Shown here piece by piece: positions 7,401 to 16,438 of a stretch of DNA of 27,975 nucleotides (its first letter is position 1; each line of letters begins with the position of its first letter). The notes beneath the pieces were generated by a model, which made no database searches, was not told the DNA's origin, and saw only the letters and a list, made by a program, of their open reading frames with translations. Source of the stretch: a virus; IMG/VR virus record IMGVR_UViG_3300020183_000366, positions 1 to 27,975 of that record. The stretch is one strand, 5' to 3'. The position numbers and the translations under genes were made by a program.

Positions 7401-9872
7401 TACGATTTGTTGTGAATCAAATGACATTGAGAGATTTGAATAGACATTAGAAGAAGCATTTGCTGTTCGAACAGGCCTAAAATCTATTGAGTCTCTTAAA
7501 TCAATTATTGTGCCATCTGTTTTTGTGTGCGTTGGAATTGTATCATAAGTTGGATATGATAGTGTATCAAATGCGCCAATACCCGAATGAGTGTAACGAT
7601 CAAATATAATCAAAGTGTTACCCGTGTTAACAGTCACGCCATTTTTTAATTTGATTGTAGCATGATCATAAAAACTATCCCTTTGACCAAAATCAACTGT
7701 AAAACTTCCAACTACGTTTACATTTGCATTGGCATTTGCTGTATTAGAACCTGAAGCAATATAAATTGCCGAAACATTAATTACGTCGGCAACGCCCAAA
7801 GAAAAAGTATTTGCTGAATCTAATACAGTAAAGTATTTAATATTATTTTGCGACAACGTTTTTGTTCTTCTTACTGCTGCGGTAATATCAAGTGTCGTTA
7901 AAATATCTGCTGTACCGTTAAAACCTGAATCTGCAAGATTAATGTTTAACGTGGCTGGAGATCCAACAGAAGGACTAGGAATGCTAATGTACGTATTTGA
8001 ACTTAAATCTACCCATTGACCTCTTGAGTATGCACTACCTGGAGTACGAATACAAATGGCATAATTTTCTTGTTTATTTCCACCAGTAGCACTTGCAAAT
8101 CTTTCAGTGCCATCATTTGTTTGAACTGATCCTATACCAGCAGTAAATGAAACTGATTTAAATACACGTTTGGCGTAGTAATTAACCTGTGAGAACTCTT
8201 TAACTACATCATAAGACGCCTCAAAAACCGAACAATCATAGTTCGTATCGGCCAAATAAGCTGAACGAAACGTTAAAGTTTGTAAGTTGTTGCTAGTTGC
8301 TGGAGTTTGACTAACAGTAATTTGATTGCCATTAATAGCGGTAACATAAGTTGGAAATTTAATTCCTGTGCCATCAACACGCATACCAAGTGTAACACCC
8401 GTTGAGGTTGTTAAATTAATTAATGGATTAGCACTCTCAAATGATCCAGCAATTGAACGAGTAATAATCGAACTTGAATGAATATTACATGTGCCATTTA
8501 CTGAGGTAGAAGTATTAGCAATAATACAGTTAGCTAAATCAATTGGTGTATTACTTGTTTTTACAATATTAAACAATTGCAATTTATAAACGGCAGAAGA
8601 ACCGTTACCACTTACATACTCAATATTTTTTGGGTATGCCTCTGCTATTTTTGTAGCAGCACCAAAGTTTCCGTTATTACTGTGAATTTCAAGTTTTTGA
8701 GCAGTGGAGAAGTTTATTATTTCACCATTTGCTGAAGTAATATGAAAATAGTTACCATAATATGCAGGAACATCATAGCCAGAGACAGATTCAGTAGCAC
8801 GTGATTTTAAAATATCAAGTTGTGTTTTACTTATTGTTTCAATTTCATAACCTTTGACATAAGCCTTACCCGGACTCATTTCAAAGAAAAACAAGTTATT
8901 CGCACTAAATTTTTCAGAGGGAACTCTTGGATCAAGTCCAATTACTTTATAATTACCAGATTCATCATGTGTTCTTTTTGCAAGAGTATCACCAATAACA
9001 GCATAAACGGAAGTTTGAGTTTGTTTTACTAAATCACCATTTCGATATCTGGCTAATTCGATATAGTTTGACGATGTAAGATCAGAAATAGATTCGTCAA
9101 CGTTAATTTGTTTTGCGGTCAACGTAAGGTTTATCTTATATCTATCGGCGCCCGGAGCGATATAATTTGATGCTCCAACTGCTGGGTCTAATAAAGAAGT
9201 GTCTGAAACTGAAGAAACAATAGATTCACTAACGTCAAGTCCAACAGTTACATTAGCATCGTTTGTATATTTTGATATAACTGTTGTTTGCTTATCTGTT
9301 TTTACAAAACAACCATTTGTAAAAAACACACCCTCATTTACAGAAAAAAGTCTTCCAGTATTCGAAGATTCTGTGTTCGATGAAATAACATTACTTACGA
9401 TATTTGAAGATGATAAATCACCAGTTGAATATATTATTAATGTTTCCGAATTGGCAACTGTTACATTTGAATTACCATTAATTACGGTAGAACCTTTAAC
9501 AAACGATAAAAATAAGGTATTTGGATCAGTATCATCGGCAACTACTGCTTTTTTGATTTTATAAACGGCATTGCTGGATGTTGAAAACGCAAAGTATCCA
9601 TTAAAATTGGAAATGTTAATTGTATTACCACTAAAAGTAGGTTGAAGTTTTACTGAAATTACTGTTTCATCAAATATTTCACCACCAGTAACTTTTGAGC
9701 CTTCTTGAAATATGTGCTTACCAAAACGGTCAATTTGATTTTGTAAAATAGTTTGTGATTGTGTCAATTCACGTGCTTGTACCGCACGGCCAGGTCTAAA
9801 CAAAATTCTGTGAAAATTTTTATCTTCATCAAAATCGTCGTAATATGGATTTGTATTAAAATTTAATGCCAT
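4407..9872 (-). CDS. Large baseplate/structural protein, DUF4815 with embedded DUF4214
   Basis: An 1821-aa protein. Its N-terminus (YYDDFDEDKNFHRILFRPGR, then AVQARELTQSQTILQNQIDR) is the hallmark of the DUF4815 phage structural family, found in marine T4-like phages near the baseplate genes. Residues about 485-540 hold a GMRVDGTGI / ITVSQTPAT beta module also seen in the gp8-like protein. Residues about 1343-1400 (YIDKMYREVLGRAPDLAGMN, then YW) match the DUF4214 signature. The C-terminal third is beta-rich with FFVNRFTNPDGIFVSNIEIY and PGEYSFVIKA. AAAGG precedes the ATG, and the gene lies 9 bases after gp8. Position after gp8 is where T4 has gp9, gp10 and gp11, so it may link fibres to the wedge (inference). 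It is far longer than any T4 wedge protein. Confidence 0.85.
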   Translation of the reverse strand: MALNFNTNPYYDDFDEDKNFHRILFRPGRAVQARELTQSQTILQNQIDRFGKHIFQEGSKVTGGEIFDETVISVKLQPTFSGNTINISNFNGYFAFSTSSNAVYKIKKAVVADDTDPNTLFLSFVKGSTVINGNSNVTVANSETLIIYSTGDLSSSNIVSNVISSNTESSNTGRLFSVNEGVFFTNGCFVKTDKQTTVISKYTNDANVTVGLDVSESIVSSVSDTSLLDPAVGASNYIAPGADRYKINLTLTAKQINVDESISDLTSSNYIELARYRNGDLVKQTQTSVYAVIGDTLAKRTHDESGNYKVIGLDPRVPSEKFSANNLFFFEMSPGKAYVKGYEIETISKTQLDILKSRATESVSGYDVPAYYGNYFHITSANGEIINFSTAQKLEIHSNNGNFGAATKIAEAYPKNIEYVSGNGSSAVYKLQLFNIVKTSNTPIDLANCIIANTSTSVNGTCNIHSSSIITRSIAGSFESANPLINLTTSTGVTLGMRVDGTGIKFPTYVTAINGNQITVSQTPATSNNLQTLTFRSAYLADTNYDCSVFEASYDVVKEFSQVNYYAKRVFKSVSFTAGIGSVQTNDGTERFASATGGNKQENYAICIRTPGSAYSRGQWVDLSSNTYISIPSPSVGSPATLNINLADSGFNGTADILTTLDITAAVRRTKTLSQNNIKYFTVLDSANTFSLGVADVINVSAIYIASGSNTANANANVNVVGSFTVDFGQRDSFYDHATIKLKNGVTVNTGNTLIIFDRYTHSGIGAFDTLSYPTYDTIPTHTKTDGTIIDLRDSIDFRPVRTANASSNVYSNLSMSFDSQQIVDSILGVVDTNLEYYLRRNDKIVLTKNGVFKSLTGVSALSYPPIPNDEEDAMTLYTLSIDPYTYTTSNVKIKAENNRRYTMKDIGAIDNRLTKVEYYTALNLLEKDIASTTYYDDQDNQLFNNGFVVDSFRGHSTGDVFNTDYKCSIDYDNEILRPRFESNGTSFTISSNTLSTTGNLVTLTYTSVPYITQNIASETVNVNPFNVIGFIGSVRLEKTAASWVDFSTRPDVVVNDDKNLDNFVYSDNFSGSKWNDWISLSFADQTNIVYTYYSESGKKLQTTSDARVKASDTKIIENKLLVYNANTALNFELFGMRPNTRITAYLDKISISGYLRTFNTSTSSYTTEQLTTNSNGYAKGKLFIPNDEYYKFTVGKNHLFFCDDIFNTKTATTLAETFFYSANPPVQKAASVPIRTNPIIEVTGPTIGSNTSINNAPTAVESFYIDVGGYNSHTTVTSIAITAASGASGERLGGTTDWKSAVRDATGQSTYTPVSQATATNNVTGSRAAPAATSTTVSGTTTAVAYIDKMYREVLGRAPDLAGMNYWTTVAAGGASLEFIGAAFVNAAKAGSDSSDRQNATKNCGIGTDPISQTFFVNRFTNPDGIFVSNIEIYFATKDNSGIPVTLELRPTVNGFPASEKIISGSQVTLNPSSVNLPTNPNIPVATVFTFDNPIFLEPGEYSFVIKANSDEYTVYIGTIGQQRLDGVGPIVSQPYIGSFFKSQNASTWTPEQNSDICFILRQCKFVTNTTQQVILTPVNFGYDQTYDLARVNIPYETLSSSANVMFELASKANSSGAMSNYLNIIPNSNIIFDQRKIINTSSDANVRVKMITLNSDVSPYFDASRSSYTVVKNLLDSSSSANVTSFPETLSSGGGALSKYILRKVTLSEGFDAKSLRVYLQQNLPQGSSIEVYYRVLSATDSDKIENKPFTLMTQTGVSSTNQNLAEYYDYEYKADAISYTSGAVTYTNFKTFAIKIVFYSTNPVNAPTVKNLRVIALS

Positions 9873-9881
9873 GTTTAACCT

Positions 9882-11438
9882 TTAAAATTGTATAATAAAT
9901 CTGATGTTTTCAGCCTGACCATCTGCTCTGTCTATTTTTTGAACGTTTTCCACATATAAAATATCTCCACAATAAGGTTCAAATTCAGGATTCGTAGAGG
10001 CAACTAACGTTCTTGATGTTCCTGATGTAACACCTGTTACAGAGAGACCTACAACAAAACTGCCTTTAACTTGAGTGACCTTTATCGCAGAGGCTGTTTG
10101 TGAATAAACAAAACCATATGCTACAGTGTTATTGCCAGATGTTTGTTGCACATACTCATTTAAAGTATAAGAAGGACCTGGTGTTAATGTTAATGTTCTG
10201 ACTTGAGATACAACAGAATTAGCTGTTGAATTATTTGCTTTTTCTGTTTCACCATATTTATGCGGGTTTCTGAGTAATCCAAATTGTCTAAGAGATGTGT
10301 CCGTTGAAATTAAGCCACTTTCGGTAGAATCTACTTGACCAATTATACTTGTAAGTATTACATTTTTGGCTAACAAATCTTTTGCTGGATTTTTAGCGTG
10401 ACCATATTTTGGTGCTATAATTGCTCTAGCATTTGCTCCTGAACCTGAACCAAATATTAAAACGTTGGCACGTGAATATCCTGTACCAATTGTTGTAATT
10501 GTGATCTTAGAGATTTGACCATTTGCTAAAGTTGCTGATCCAGCGGCATTTATTCCATCACCATCAAAATAGATTCTTGTAGCGATTGATAAATTAGAGC
10601 CATTTCCACCTCCGTTTGCAGTAGCAGGTGATGATAAAGTAATCTTATTATTGGGTGTATCAAGAACAGAAATGACAGTGCCTGTTGGTATGCCTGTTCC
10701 CGTAACTGTCATATTGGCAGCAATATTTGTTGTGTTTGCTACAGTTAATATTGAACATCCCGAAATAAAAGGCGTTACGCCAACACTTGTATTAAAATAA
10801 TTTGAACCATTACTACTAATTACAGCGGTTGTTAACTCACCCTCTACAACACCAGCATCGTTAAGACCATAATCTGATAAATCACTTGTTTGTGTATTTC
10901 TTGTTGGTGTAGGAATCCAATCAACATTTAAAAACTTATTTGATGATTTAACGTTAAACATGTACTTCCAAATATAACCATCAGCAGTTGAAATTGCGCC
11001 ATTAGAGGTTGAAAAATCACCTGTAGGTTCTACTGTAGAATTAGATGAAAAGTTATTCGATAGGCACTTGTAAACATTTTTGGCAGATGTAATGACGTAA
11101 AATGGTTTTAAATTTTGTGTCGTGTTTCCAGTAATTAAATCTGACAAAATAATTGTGTCATCATATTGACGGTATTTTGTATTTGCTGTCCAATTTACTC
11201 TAGGTATAACAAGTTCAACGTCATTTGCCGTAACTTTTTTGGCTGCGAACATGTTATCCCAAATCAGTTTTTCACTAGAAATTGTTTCAGTAATGCTTGA
11301 AGGTGAAGATTCATTGGAATACGGTGTATGATTTCCAATAAAAATATACTGTATAGACGGATCAGAATCACTAAAAGAATCTTTAAATCTTTCAGCACTG
11401 TCTAATGAGAGTTTTTCTGAAGTATAATTTAGCGCCAT
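9882..11438 (-). CDS. 8: Baseplate wedge subunit gp8-like
   Basis: A 518-aa protein. The N-terminal half carries the gp8 pattern: PRVNWTANTKYRQYDDTI, FYVITSAKNVYKCLSNN, STVEPTGDF and ADGYIWKYMFNV. T4 gp8 is 334 aa. The extra length is two inserted beta modules: GCSILTVANTTNIAANMTV with GTGIPTGTVISV (residues about 230-285), and ISKITITTIGTGYSRANVLI with GSGSGANARAIIAPKYG (about 303-345). The C-terminus ends VQKIDRADGQAENIRFIIQF, like other marine gp8 proteins. In T4, gp8 dimers bind gp10, gp7 and gp6 in the wedge. It sits between the 831-aa and DUF4815 genes in baseplate order. Confidence in the family is high. Confidence 0.88.
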   Translation of the reverse strand: MALNYTSEKLSLDSAERFKDSFSDSDPSIQYIFIGNHTPYSNESSPSSITETISSEKLIWDNMFAAKKVTANDVELVIPRVNWTANTKYRQYDDTIILSDLITGNTTQNLKPFYVITSAKNVYKCLSNNFSSNSTVEPTGDFSTSNGAISTADGYIWKYMFNVKSSNKFLNVDWIPTPTRNTQTSDLSDYGLNDAGVVEGELTTAVISSNGSNYFNTSVGVTPFISGCSILTVANTTNIAANMTVTGTGIPTGTVISVLDTPNNKITLSSPATANGGGNGSNLSIATRIYFDGDGINAAGSATLANGQISKITITTIGTGYSRANVLIFGSGSGANARAIIAPKYGHAKNPAKDLLAKNVILTSIIGQVDSTESGLISTDTSLRQFGLLRNPHKYGETEKANNSTANSVVSQVRTLTLTPGPSYTLNEYVQQTSGNNTVAYGFVYSQTASAIKVTQVKGSFVVGLSVTGVTSGTSRTLVASTNPEFEPYCGDILYVENVQKIDRADGQAENIRFIIQF

Positions 11439-11447
11439 AAGTTATAT

Positions 11448-13943
11448 TTATGTGATAATAATCAACGTCTGAGCCGATGTATTTGTTGTAAAAACATTTG
11501 AAACAGTCAATGAAGTATTGCTGACAATTGCGTTAATTGTGCGAATCTCATTATTTATAGCAATTTGAGTACCAATTGAAATGATACCCAAACTATTTGC
11601 GACGTTAAATTTAGTTGAAGTTCCTGTCACGATAATTGAGTTGGCATTTGTAGAAACCAAACCGGAAACTGTTTGAGCAACAGTTGAATTAACGGTAAGT
11701 GTCAAATCAAATGGTCGTAAAAGCGGAAATTCAGCGTAATTCTTAAAACCTGCTGGGTGTAACAAGTTTTTGAGAACATTTGCATATTTTGCGAATTCTG
11801 TGGCCACTGAGGTCACATAAGTAAAATCAATATAATAATCTAGACCCTCTATTTTTCGATCTAGTGAGGAGATAATGCTATCTGATCCAATCCATCTTCC
11901 AGAAAAAGAGACATACGATCTTTCAATTTGCGCTGTGGCTGTCGCTGTGCCGTCTCCATGACCTGATAAGTCAAGTGTTGGTATAAATTGATATCCTACA
12001 CCCGGATTTGTTATTTTAATTTTTGTAATTGCACCCGCAACCCCAGAAGCAGTGATACCAAGTCTTTCACCATCACCCATTAAAGAAGTGATTTGTAGAT
12101 TTGCACTGGTGCCAGTTGTCGAAGACACCGAAACAGATGGAAAGTTATTCTGAACATATCCTTGGCCGCCCACTAAGTATCTATCGTAAACGCCAACATT
12201 TCTTTGAGATGATGTTCTGGTAAAAGACACATTTACATTTAATGATGTTGACGATAAAATAGAATTAACATAACGTGCCTCAGAGTTAATTATAATTTGA
12301 TCACCTACGACCAAATCATTTAAGAAATCAGTTCCAACTCCAACAACAACAACATTACCCGATGTTGTATTAGCATTACCTGTGATTCTTGATGGTTGAA
12401 TTTCAATTTTTGTAATTGCGCCCGAAGCGTTTGTATTTGTGACTGCGGCCGCAAAACCTCTACCATATGTGCCAACTGGATTAGCACCAATTATTAGTTC
12501 ATCTCCAATTTTGTAATTGCTACCACCTGAAACGATATCTATTCTGCCAATTGAACCAAAAGTTTTTATATCAAAAGTATTGGCATATTTTGCACCATCA
12601 GCCTGAATTGTAAGATTTGATACGTCTGTGCCAGAATAAATGATTGACACATTGACCATTGGTCCAATACCAGTGATCGTGTCTTTTGAAAATGCATCAA
12701 CAAGTCGTGTGGCAATATTTTCACCGGTTGGTATTACACTTGATGGAAAACCATAATCTGTATTTGAAAGAACTATGTTTGCATATGTGTTAATTGTATC
12801 AGTAAAAAGAGTATAAGTATTAGCAGAGTTTGCGCCAGATGAATCAATTGCACCTGATGCAAGTGTAATTATACCGTCATCATTAACTGCGTTTATAATA
12901 CCACCAAGAGCAAATCCAGCACCACCATAACCAACAGTTGCGGCATCAGCAAAATCAAATGAAACTTCACTTACAACTGCTTCAGCAAGAGTTTGTGGCG
13001 CACCACCAATAATTGTAACAGAATCACCAACATTGTAACTAGCACCAGCGTTTGTTATGGTAATTGAACTAAGAGTTGCTACTGTGTCTGATCTAATCGT
13101 AAGAAGTGTTTCACCATCATCGGCAAAAATATCGGCCGTAATTGTTTCCGCATTTAAAAATAAACCTCTCAAAGTAATCTCATTGATATAAAGTTCAATT
13201 GATGTTTGTTGTGTAATTAATCTTGGCGCAGCACGTTCAACAATTGCTGTAGCACCAGAAGTTAAACCAGTAATTTTTCTGTTTGTAAAAAGGTTTTCGT
13301 TAAAATCATTATAAACAACTTTTATTTCATCGTTATTTGCAGGAGCAACATCAAATACAATTCTTTTTGCTTCTTTTTGTATATAAAAACCACTAGTTGT
13401 TAATGTATCGTTTACATAAACAGAAACATCAGATTCTTCTACCTCTTGTGCAAGTATAAATATTTTTTTTGTATTATCTCCTTCAAAATAAGAATAAACA
13501 TTGTTATCAATACGAACAACATTTTCTACAGTCCACTTACCATCAGAAGCACGAAGAATATTGTCTTTAGGAAAAGTTATAGTAACTTCTGTACCGTAAA
13601 GTAATCTAAAAAATAATTCAAAAGATTTAATATTACCTTTTGTTAAATAAAACGGCAGTATATTTTTTATTAAAAATGCTTTATCTAAAAAAGTATCCTG
13701 TGGAACTAATGGTGCATATGTATTAATAAAGTGTTTTTGAAACTGCTCTATTGAATCATCGACATCAAAAATATTACGAAGATTTTTTGCTTGAGTGATC
13801 AGATCATTTATTTCTGTGCCTTGTTTTTCTTCGAGAAACTCATAATATGCCTCAAGAAAAGTAATGAACTTGGGATATTCATCCCGAACAAATTCGGGAA
13901 CTTGGCGATTAATGAGTAACGATGTTCTTAAATCTGTGGTCAT
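11448..13943 (-). CDS. Baseplate wedge/virion structural protein (possible gp7 counterpart)
   Basis: An 831-aa protein. The conserved N-terminal region (NRQVPEFVRDEYPKFITFLE, EKQGTEIND, then FYLTKGNIKSFELFFRLLYG, residues about 12-120) is typical of a baseplate-associated protein of marine T4-like phages. The rest is strung with beta modules: three GxxY-type repeats near residues 290-320, 465-520 and 620-675, and a duplicated module of the type VGTDF...GDQIIINSEARYVNSI (near 530-585 and 770-830). It lies between gp6 and gp8 genes, where T4 encodes gp7, and its start overlaps the end of the gp6 gene by one base. Correspondence to gp7 is by position only; I see no clear sequence match. Confidence 0.8.
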   Translation of the reverse strand: MTTDLRTSLLINRQVPEFVRDEYPKFITFLEAYYEFLEEKQGTEINDLITQAKNLRNIFDVDDSIEQFQKHFINTYAPLVPQDTFLDKAFLIKNILPFYLTKGNIKSFELFFRLLYGTEVTITFPKDNILRASDGKWTVENVVRIDNNVYSYFEGDNTKKIFILAQEVEESDVSVYVNDTLTTSGFYIQKEAKRIVFDVAPANNDEIKVVYNDFNENLFTNRKITGLTSGATAIVERAAPRLITQQTSIELYINEITLRGLFLNAETITADIFADDGETLLTIRSDTVATLSSITITNAGASYNVGDSVTIIGGAPQTLAEAVVSEVSFDFADAATVGYGGAGFALGGIINAVNDDGIITLASGAIDSSGANSANTYTLFTDTINTYANIVLSNTDYGFPSSVIPTGENIATRLVDAFSKDTITGIGPMVNVSIIYSGTDVSNLTIQADGAKYANTFDIKTFGSIGRIDIVSGGSNYKIGDELIIGANPVGTYGRGFAAAVTNTNASGAITKIEIQPSRITGNANTTSGNVVVVGVGTDFLNDLVVGDQIIINSEARYVNSILSSTSLNVNVSFTRTSSQRNVGVYDRYLVGGQGYVQNNFPSVSVSSTTGTSANLQITSLMGDGERLGITASGVAGAITKIKITNPGVGYQFIPTLDLSGHGDGTATATAQIERSYVSFSGRWIGSDSIISSLDRKIEGLDYYIDFTYVTSVATEFAKYANVLKNLLHPAGFKNYAEFPLLRPFDLTLTVNSTVAQTVSGLVSTNANSIIVTGTSTKFNVANSLGIISIGTQIAINNEIRTINAIVSNTSLTVSNVFTTNTSAQTLIIIT

Positions 13944-16003
13944 TACGATGTTGTCTTTTGTAACGTTGTAACAATCGATGTTGTATCAGTTTCATCAATT
14001 GTAATAATTATACTTCTGGTTGATTTAATTACACCCTCTTCTGAAACTGCCGTTAAATGCAGTAGGCCATCGCTTGATGAAACTGAAAGTATTTTTAGAT
14101 CGTTTAGTTGAATAATACCTGTGTCATAGAAAATCTCACCAACATTGGCATTAATTACTTGTCTATTGGCACTTTCATCATAAAAGATAACTCTTAATGT
14201 TCCAACTTTTGAATCAATTACTGCCGTTGCTGAACCACTATATCCTCCACCACCAGAAATAGTAACGATAGCACGTGTATAGTCAGAACCACGATTTACC
14301 ATACGTATTTTTGTAATTCTTCCACCCTCAATAACTGCTATTGCTGTAGCACCTGTGCCGTCACCAGAAATAGTAACTGTTGGCACTGATGTGTAACCAT
14401 ATCCAGCATTTACAAGTTCAATCGAAGAGACACCAGTAAATGACTGAGGTATTTCCTCTATGATTGCTGTTCTAGTTACACCTGTTGTATCGGCTACAGA
14501 AAATTCTGTTGTTACCAAACGATCCGTTAACGTGCCTCTTTTAATTGGCACACCAAAATTTACAGTATAGTTTGAACTTAAATTTAATTCTGGCGTAACT
14601 CTTTTTTGAAGTCTAACTAATGTTTCTGATCCTATAATTGCACTGCTAACATCATCAATTTGATCTTGTATTCTAGATAAAGCAAAAGTAGCATTAAATT
14701 TATCTAAATTAGTTTGCTTATAACTTAAAATTGCATTTCTTATTTGCGTAGATAATTGTGTTTCTGTAAATGTAGTTTTCTTTGAGTCATAGCTAACAGT
14801 ATTGTTTAACAAAATATAAAGAAAATCTGGATCTCTAATTTCAGCACTTACAGAAATAATTGATTTTGGATTAATAATCTCATCCAGTATTCTTTGTTTT
14901 TCCGTTTCACTGATGTAATAATTATCTTTTGGTTTTAGTGAAATAAACACTTTACCATAAATTTTAGGTATCTCATCTTCACCACCCCAAACCGACAATG
15001 AGTCTATTGATGGATAGTTTTTTTTGATATATGATTCATAATCTTTTGTAGTAACTAGACGATTCTGTGTCGTGTACTGAAGAGGTGCAGAAAACTTAAT
15101 TTCATCAACAGTTTCTCTTTCAGCACCACCAGATGCTTCACTCACTGGGTTGATGATAAAGTTTGTTAACGAATTACTCAATGAATCAACTAGTGTGCTT
15201 GTCGCTACAAAATTGTTTGCTTTATTAGCCAAAGTGCCGTTTGTGATCAAATAAGAAATCGACACTAAAGAACCATCAGCGATTGATTTACCAATTACAT
15301 CGTCACCAAAATAAATGTCATATTTTTTCGATTTACCTTCTTGTAAATAAAACACAGGAGAAGTTGATACAGTTTCAGAAGCATCTGCGGCTAAAGTAAA
15401 TACTTCCGTCGAAGTATTTGTCGATGTAGGTTGAACGGTAACAGTAATGGTAGTTGTGTCTATACCCTCATCAGGAATAGAAAATATTTGTTTTGGATTT
15501 GTTGCTTGATCATATGTGTAAGTAAACGTTATCAGTTGACCTTCATATATTGGTAAACTTACGAATGAAAAATTGCTATTTGCTTTTGTCGCAATTGCTT
15601 CCTCTAGTGTAACAAACCCATAACTGACACCATCTATTTCACTTGAAAGAAATCTGAATCCCTTTGGAATAGTCAACGTTGCTGCGGTATTTGAGTTTGT
15701 ATTTGCGGTAAAATCAATTGTAGCTACAGACGCTCTTCGGGAATAGGGAACATAACCCAAAGTTTTAGCGTGTGAAATAACAGAATCTCTTAGCAAAGCA
15801 GTATCCAGAAACGACTCATTTGCTATCATGTTGAGATAGTAGGCATTATAGTGTGTGTTATATGCCAATATGTCTAGCAAAATTGACAGACCTGATCCCT
15901 CAAAATCGTAATCAGTAAACTCAGATTGTGCTTGTAAATATGTTTTTAGATTTTGTTTTATTTGGTCAAAATCAAGTTCAGTTACTCTTAGACGTTCAGT
16001 CAT
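13943..16003 (-). CDS. 6: Baseplate wedge subunit gp6-like (Baseplate_J family)
   Basis: A 686-aa protein; T4 gp6 is 660 aa. The N-terminus (LDFDQIKQNLKTYLQAQSEF, then DYDFEGSGLSILLDILAYNT) and YLNMIANESFLDTALLRDSV are the strongly conserved gp6/Baseplate_J signature. The middle has YFGDDVIGKSIADGSLVSISY and the GGAERETVDEIKFSAPLQY / KDYESYI block. Residues about 525-605 carry two adjacent repeats (NAGYGYTSVPTVTISGDGTG, then NRGSDYTRAIVTISGGGG). gp6 dimers form the continuous inner ring of the baseplate and change shape during sheath contraction. It follows gp25 by one base, as in T4-like phages. Assignment is secure. Confidence 0.93.
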   Translation of the reverse strand: MTERLRVTELDFDQIKQNLKTYLQAQSEFTDYDFEGSGLSILLDILAYNTHYNAYYLNMIANESFLDTALLRDSVISHAKTLGYVPYSRRASVATIDFTANTNSNTAATLTIPKGFRFLSSEIDGVSYGFVTLEEAIATKANSNFSFVSLPIYEGQLITFTYTYDQATNPKQIFSIPDEGIDTTTITVTVQPTSTNTSTEVFTLAADASETVSTSPVFYLQEGKSKKYDIYFGDDVIGKSIADGSLVSISYLITNGTLANKANNFVATSTLVDSLSNSLTNFIINPVSEASGGAERETVDEIKFSAPLQYTTQNRLVTTKDYESYIKKNYPSIDSLSVWGGEDEIPKIYGKVFISLKPKDNYYISETEKQRILDEIINPKSIISVSAEIRDPDFLYILLNNTVSYDSKKTTFTETQLSTQIRNAILSYKQTNLDKFNATFALSRIQDQIDDVSSAIIGSETLVRLQKRVTPELNLSSNYTVNFGVPIKRGTLTDRLVTTEFSVADTTGVTRTAIIEEIPQSFTGVSSIELVNAGYGYTSVPTVTISGDGTGATAIAVIEGGRITKIRMVNRGSDYTRAIVTISGGGGYSGSATAVIDSKVGTLRVIFYDESANRQVINANVGEIFYDTGIIQLNDLKILSVSSSDGLLHLTAVSEEGVIKSTRSIIITIDETDTTSIVTTLQKTTS

Positions 16004-16004
16004 T

Positions 16005-16427
16005 TTATCTTATACGCTCTAAAAAGAAGTTAATTGTAATTGGATTTGGCAAGTTGACAATAAAAAACTCCATTGTCACATTGTAGCCATTTTCATCAGG
16101 TGAAGGACTAGCAGTAATTCTTTCTACTGTAACTCTAGGTTCAAAATTTCTTATGACTTCAGTAATCTGCCTTTCTAATGCAGCGCCAGAAACTGAATCT
16201 ACCATTTCAAACAAAATTGAACGCACACCAGAACCTATTTCGGGTCGAAATGGTCGCTCATAAAAGTTTGTCGATACCAGATTCTTTACAGAGTTGATAA
16301 TAGCACGTTCATTTATATGTTTACTGATATCCTTTTTGACAGGGTGAGCAGTAAAGTTCAAGTTCAAATCTCTATAATTTCTCTCCGCAGATATCGAAGG
16401 ATCATTAGATGTTATCGTTGTAGTCAT
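16005..16427 (-). CDS. 25: Baseplate wedge subunit gp25-like
   Basis: A 140-aa protein; T4 gp25 is 132 aa. It shows the GPW/gp25 pattern: INERAIINSVKNLVSTNFYE, RPFRPEIGSGVRSILFE, then ERQITEVIRNFEPRV. The RPFRPEIG stretch corresponds to the conserved EPR-type core motif region of the family. In T4 gp25 sits in the wedge core with gp6 and gp53 and nucleates sheath polymerisation. It lies between gp5-like and gp6-like genes, the usual myovirus order. An AATAAATA string overlaps the upstream stop but is too close to the ATG to be a convincing promoter. Assignment is secure. Confidence 0.93.
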   Translation of the reverse strand: MTTTITSNDPSISAERNYRDLNLNFTAHPVKKDISKHINERAIINSVKNLVSTNFYERPFRPEIGSGVRSILFEMVDSVSGAALERQITEVIRNFEPRVTVERITASPSPDENGYNVTMEFFIVNLPNPITINFFLERIR

Positions 16428-16438
16428 GTCTTATTTAT

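Noticed and set aside
11445-11452. CATAAATA on the minus strand before the gp8-like gene as a late promoter
   Set aside because: The same geometry problem: the predicted start coincides with the ATG at 11438. It also overlaps the TAA of the upstream gene.
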